Below, piece by piece: positions 6,097 to 9,412 of a stretch of 9,412 bases of DNA; position 1 is the first letter of the stretch; the number at the start of each line of letters is the position of its first letter. This stretch comes from Rhodospirillales bacterium (lineage in GTDB: Bacteria; Pseudomonadota; Alphaproteobacteria; ATCC43930; CGMCC-115725), in the NCBI GenBank assembly GCA_015654725.1, contig JAATGI010000352.1:1-9412 (forward strand), written 5' to 3'. The notes below the pieces were generated by a model. It was not told the DNA's origin. It saw only the letters and a program-made list of their open reading frames with translations, and ran no database searches. Position numbers and translations under genes: made by a program.

Positions 6097-6164
6097 GCCC
6101 CCACCCGACAACGCTGCGCGTCGTCTTCCCTCCCCCGCTTGCGGGGGAGGGTTAGGGTGGGGGC
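6097..6164. repeat. Three-stem palindromic repeat between the oxidoreductase and the glycosylase
   Basis: Outer arms GCCCCCACCC (6097-6106) and GGGTGGGGGC (6155-6164) are perfectly complementary. Inside are GACAACGC/GCGTCGTC (6107-6114 and 6118-6125, one mismatch) and the perfect 11-bp stem CCCTCCCCCGC/GCGGGGGAGGG (6128-6138 and 6141-6151, TT between). It has the same architecture as 3929-4000 in the opposite orientation. A further small hairpin, CCACT/AGTGG (6164-6168 and 6174-6178), follows. It overlaps the likely translation start of the downstream gene and may also dampen read-through from the oxidoreductase. Confidence 0.85.
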
Positions 6165-6726
6165 CACTCGCAAAGTGGAAAGTCGAACTCTTCCCGATCT
6201 CCTGCGCGAGGGGTTGGATATCGTTTTCGTCGGCATCAACCCGTCGCTCTATTCGGTCGCGCAGGGACATTATTTCGCGCGGCGCATCAACCGTTTCTGG
6301 CCGTGTTTTTCGCGCTCGGTCTTGAGCGCGCCGGTGCGGCGGGCGCTCGGCGTCGAACGGCTCGAGCCGATCCATGATTTGCGCCTGCCCGATTTCGGTT
6401 TCGGCTTCACCGATCTGGTGAAGCGCCCGACCGCCAACATCAACGATCTCAAGCCCGGCGAACTCGCCGCGGGCGCCGATACGCTGATCGCGAAGCTCGA
6501 CCGCTATCGCCCGCGCATCGTCTGTTTCCACGGCGTCACGATCTATCGCTCGGTGGCGCCGGTGCTCGGCCTGGCGACCGCCGATTTCACGCTCGGCCTT
6601 CAGCGGCAAGGGATCGGCGCGGCGGCGCTCTTCGTCGTTCCCAACCCCAGTCCCGCCAATGCCCGCTTCACGCCGGCCGACCAGACCCATTGGTACGACC
6701 GGTTGGCGGAACAGCGAGCCAAATGA
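6157..6726 (+). CDS. mug: Mug/TDG-family mismatch-specific uracil/thymine-DNA glycosylase
   Basis: The enzyme removes uracil or thymine mispaired with guanine, and related lesions, at the first step of base excision repair. Counting from GTG 6157 (189 residues), the catalytic-Asn motif is FVGINPSLYS (N28), followed by GHYFARRINRFW, FGFTDLVKRPTANINDL, a central strand RIVCFHGVTIYR, and the insertion-loop motif VVPNPSPANARF, all in family order; E. coli Mug has about 168 residues. The start is uncertain. GTG 6157 has GGAGG 6 nt upstream, but both lie in the stems of the repeat at 6097-6164. GTG 6175 matches the N-terminus of E. coli Mug better but lacks a Shine-Dalgarno. TTG 6139 is in the loop of the repeat. 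The next gene, also a DNA glycosylase, follows after 66 bp. Confidence 0.88.
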   Translation: MGATRKVESRTLPDLLREGLDIVFVGINPSLYSVAQGHYFARRINRFWPCFSRSVLSAPVRRALGVERLEPIHDLRLPDFGFGFTDLVKRPTANINDLKPGELAAGADTLIAKLDRYRPRIVCFHGVTIYRSVAPVLGLATADFTLGLQRQGIGAAALFVVPNPSPANARFTPADQTHWYDRLAEQRAK

Positions 6727-6792
6727 CGCCGCTTGCCAAAAGAGTTGCGATTTCGCTTGCGCTAATGTTCTTGTTTTGTACTTGTATGCGCC

Positions 6793-7500
6793 ATGCAATT
6801 CTCACTTTCGCTCGACGAGAAATCGGTCGTCGCGCGCCTTCGCGACCGGCTGCTCGTGATCTATGGACCGCAACGCGACCGTGAACACGCCGGCCCGCTC
6901 GATCTGTTTGTCTATGCGATGATCGCGTCGCAAACCCGCGACGAGACTTCTTGGGCGGCGTTCGAGGCGCTGCGGCGACATTTCCCGGCCTGGGATCGGG
7001 TCAAAGATGCCGATCCGAGGGAAATCGAGCGCATTATTTTCCGCGTTACCTACGCCGACGTGAAAGCCAGGAATCTGCGAACATCGCTGCGCATGATCGC
7101 GGCGCGATATGGCCGGCTCGACCTGGATTTTTTGGCGGACCAAGAGGTCGAAGCCGCGCTGCAATGTCTCGTCGCGTTGCCGGGCGTGGGTCCGAAAATA
7201 GCCGCGGCCACGCTGAATTTCAGTTCGTTGCGTAAACGCGCGCTCGTGGTCGACATGCATTTGCTCCGCGTCGGCGAGCGTCTCGGTTGGTTGCTGTCCA
7301 ACCCGACCTCCGAGACCGGCTACGACCGTTATATGCGGCTCATGCCGGACGATTGGGACGGCGACGATCTCTACGAGCTTCATTGGCTGATCAAGCGCCA
7401 CAGCCGGCAAGTCTGCGCCTTCGTTGATCCCGATTGCGAACGATGCGTGTTGCGCGATTTGTGTTCGTATGGTTCGACAGCCGGAGAAAGCCATGCCTGA
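6793..7500 (+). CDS. Endonuclease III-like (HhH-GPD) DNA glycosylase with [4Fe-4S] cluster
   Basis: The 235-residue protein belongs to the Nth/MutY superfamily. MIASQTRDETSW (43-54) matches the LLSQQTTD helix of Nth. The helix-hairpin-helix is LVALPGVGPKIAAATLNF (126-143), with the catalytic Lys at K135, and the catalytic Asp lies in VVDMHLLRV (D154), so both glycosylase and AP-lyase residues are kept. The cluster site C208-x6-C215-x2-C218-x5-C224 fits the family exactly. Between K135 and D154 the loop is one residue longer than in E. coli Nth, and overall divergence suggests a paralogue rather than the main Nth. ATG 6793 is the only reasonable start, since an in-frame TAA lies 28 bp upstream, but no Shine-Dalgarno is seen. 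It follows the Mug-type gene and ends 5 bp from the convergent aldolase/dehydrogenase gene. Confidence 0.88.
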   Translation: MQFSLSLDEKSVVARLRDRLLVIYGPQRDREHAGPLDLFVYAMIASQTRDETSWAAFEALRRHFPAWDRVKDADPREIERIIFRVTYADVKARNLRTSLRMIAARYGRLDLDFLADQEVEAALQCLVALPGVGPKIAAATLNFSSLRKRALVVDMHLLRVGERLGWLLSNPTSETGYDRYMRLMPDDWDGDDLYELHWLIKRHSRQVCAFVDPDCERCVLRDLCSYGSTAGESHA

Positions 7501-7505
7501 CGGGC

Positions 7506-9412
7506 CTACCGGAGCGACGCCTCGATATTGCCGCCATCGACGGTGACGATCGCGGCCGTGGTTTTTCGCGCCAGCGCCAGGAAGACAAACGCGTCGGCGA
7601 CATCTTCGGCCAGCACCTCGCGGCCCAAAAGGTTGCCGGCCATATAAGCGTCCTCGGTCAAGCCTCTCGCGCGGGCTCGTTCCGCGATCATCGCGTCGGT
7701 CATCAGGCCGGTGCGGATGCGATCGGCATTGACGGCATTGGCGCGGATGCCGTCGGCGCCGTGATCCAGCGCGTATTGCCTCATCAAGGCGAGCGTCGCC
7801 GCCTTCGGCAAGCCGTAAGGGCCGAAATTCCGGCCCGGATTGACCGCTTGCTTCGAGACATTGAACAAGAGGCAGCCGCCCAACCCCTGCGCCTTCATCA
7901 CCCGCACCGCGTTTTGCGCGACATTCTGGTGGGCGAAGAAATTGAGTTCGAAGGAGCGGCGCAGGAGTTCGTCGTCGACCGCGCCGATCTCGCCCTGCCA
8001 CGCCGCGCCCGCGTTCGAGACGACGATATCGATGCCGCCGAACGTCTCGACAATGCGGTCGAAGGCGGCGCGCACTTGCCCGGAATCGGTCACGTCGCAA
8101 GCGATGGCCAACGCGCGGCCGCTGATTGATTTCGCGATTTTTTCCGCTGCCGCGCCGTCGCGGTCGAGCAGTGCCACTTCAGCGCCGTCGCGGGCGAAGG
8201 CCTTGGCCGTGGCGGCGCCGATGCCGCCGGCGCCGCCGGTCACGACAACGATCTTGCGCGCCAGCCTCGGCTCCGCCGCCTTGCCGAGCTTCGCTTGCTC
8301 CAAGGACCAATATTCGACATCGAACATGTCGGACTCGGCGATCGATTGGTAACGGCCGATGGCCTCGGCGTCGGTGACGGTGGCGATGGTGTTCTCGGCG
8401 ATGTCGGCGGCGATGTCGGCGTCCTTGGCGGAAGCGCCGAGACCGAACAAGCCAAGCCCCGGCACCAGAACCACGCGCGGCATCGGGTCGAGCTCTTTCT
8501 TGCCGGAATTATGCGTGGCGAAATAAGCGCGATAGCGCGCGTTGAATTGCTCCACCGCGCGCGCGGCCTCGGCGCGCCACACATCGGGCGTGCCGGCTTC
8601 CGGCGCCGGCAGGATCAGCGGCCAGTTCTTGGTGCGGATGGTGTGGTCGGGCGTGACCGGGCCTTGCTGCGAGTAGCGCGCGAGTTCGGCGCCGTTGACG
8701 TAATTCAGAATCGCGGGCGAGGCGCGGAAGCGCAAGATCTGCGCCCTGGTCTTGCCGCTCCCGGCGTCGTGGCTCAAGGTGGTGAGGCCGCGCAGCGCCG
8801 GCGCTATCGCGGCGACCGGCGCGAGCGCCGGCGGCAAGGCAATCGGCGCGAACACATTGCGCCGGCCTTTCGCCAATCGCGCTTCGGCGAGCGTCGTCAA
8901 TTCGATCATGCGTTCGTAAGCGGTGCGCGCATCCTCGCCGAAGGTGAAGATGCCGTGCTTCAGCAGGATCAGCCCCTCGACCTCGGGCGCCGCCGCGAAA
9001 ATTTCCGCCGCGCGTTTCGCCAGCGCGAAGCCCGGCATGATGTAAGGGACGAGCGCGACACGGCCGTCGAACGCCTCGCGGCAGAGCCGCTCGCCCTCGG
9101 GCTGATCGGTCAGCGCCAGCACCGGAATTGAATGGGTGTGATCGACGAATCGATGCGGCAGGAAGGCATGCAGCAGCGTCTCGACCGACGGGTTCGGCGC
9201 GCCGGGATCGAGCAGATAGGCGCGCTGATAGCGCACCATGTCCTCGTCCGACAGCCGGTCGCGCGCACGCAGCTTGAGCAACGGCGCGAGCCGCACCGCC
9301 GGAAATCCGGCGGGCGCGATCGTGCCCATATCCCAGCCGCTGCCCTTGACGCACAGCACCGCCGCGGTCTCTCCGGCGAGATCCTCCGTCTCGGTCTTGA
9401 CCGAGGAATTGC
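7506..9412 (-). CDS. Bifunctional class II aldolase/short-chain dehydrogenase, C-terminal 634 residues (N-terminus off the right edge)
   Basis: Two enzymes are fused. The N-terminal class II (zinc) aldolase begins within NSSVKTETEDLAGE at the window edge, part of the phosphate-binding GGN-x-SVK motif, then VKGSGWDMGTIAP. Zinc ligands are in FVDHTHSIPV, with the third His in LLKHGIFTFGE. The C-terminal SDR domain has TGGAGGIG, VSNAG, catalytic Ser in NVSKQAV, and YGLPK (Tyr and Lys). Full-length relatives have about 680-700 residues, so roughly 50-60 are missing. GTG 9359 is not the start, because the family motif continues upstream in frame. The best-known members cleave L-rhamnulose 1-phosphate and handle lactaldehyde, but other sugars are possible and no sugar transporter or kinase is in view. 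The stop is TAG 7508-7506, tail-to-tail with the glycosylase. Confidence 0.92.
   Translation of the reverse strand, partial: NSSVKTETEDLAGETAAVLCVKGSGWDMGTIAPAGFPAVRLAPLLKLRARDRLSDEDMVRYQRAYLLDPGAPNPSVETLLHAFLPHRFVDHTHSIPVLALTDQPEGERLCREAFDGRVALVPYIMPGFALAKRAAEIFAAAPEVEGLILLKHGIFTFGEDARTAYERMIELTTLAEARLAKGRRNVFAPIALPPALAPVAAIAPALRGLTTLSHDAGSGKTRAQILRFRASPAILNYVNGAELARYSQQGPVTPDHTIRTKNWPLILPAPEAGTPDVWRAEAARAVEQFNARYRAYFATHNSGKKELDPMPRVVLVPGLGLFGLGASAKDADIAADIAENTIATVTDAEAIGRYQSIAESDMFDVEYWSLEQAKLGKAAEPRLARKIVVVTGGAGGIGAATAKAFARDGAEVALLDRDGAAAEKIAKSISGRALAIACDVTDSGQVRAAFDRIVETFGGIDIVVSNAGAAWQGEIGAVDDELLRRSFELNFFAHQNVAQNAVRVMKAQGLGGCLLFNVSKQAVNPGRNFGPYGLPKAATLALMRQYALDHGADGIRANAVNADRIRTGLMTDAMIAERARARGLTEDAYMAGNLLGREVLAEDVADAFVFLALARKTTAAIVTVDGGNIEASLR

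Noticed and set aside
6802..8100. 432-codon minus-strand frame spanning the glycosylase end and the dehydrogenase
   Set aside because: It covers parts of two real genes in the wrong frame and strand; Arg-rich composition and no motifs.
8295..9131. 278-codon plus-strand frame opposite the aldolase domain
   Set aside because: Antisense shadow of a well-identified enzyme; no motifs of its own.
1..9412. CRISPR array, tRNA, integrase or transposase
   Set aside because: No regularly spaced repeats, cloverleaf with a recognisable T-loop, or recombinase motifs were found; the palindromic repeats are not evenly spaced and have no spacers.

Overview
The window is GC-rich and densely packed, and its families point to an alphaproteobacterium, probably Rhodospirillales- or Rhizobiales-like. 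The main clues are a NadQ-type (COG4111) NAD regulator, which as far as I know is an alphaproteobacterial family, a class III cyclase fused to TolB-like and TPR domains, and C-rich/G-rich palindromic repeats. The species cannot be read from the sequence.

Left half, 1-4614, all minus strand. In order of transcription: a class III adenylate cyclase with TPR repeats (4614-2716); nadQ, whose start overlaps the cyclase stop by ATGA (2719-1763); a wrecked ParE/RelE-type toxin-antitoxin locus (1697-1323); a SAM-dependent methyltransferase (1255-545); a 168-bp control region; and the start of nadA (376 to beyond the left edge). The control region holds one perfect and one imperfect palindrome of the same type, 62 bp centre to centre. 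I read them as NadQ operators, so regulator and target lie about 1.4 kb apart.

Right half, mostly plus strand. After a 156-bp divergent intergenic region with a long inverted repeat come a FAD-dependent oxidoreductase (4771-6084), a Mug/TDG-type uracil/thymine-DNA glycosylase (about 6157-6726) and an endonuclease III-like Fe-S glycosylase (6793-7500). The last meets tail-to-tail, with a 5-bp gap, a minus-strand bifunctional class II aldolase/short-chain dehydrogenase whose N-terminus lies beyond the right edge (7506-9412).

The most unusual structure is a family of three-stem palindromic repeats. One copy (6097-6164) is intergenic and runs into the glycosylase translation start. A second copy in the opposite orientation (3929-4000), beside a partial third (4025-4067), lies in frame inside the cyclase gene and encodes about 50 residues of linker between two domains.

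I found no CRISPR array, tRNA, rRNA, transposase or phage gene.
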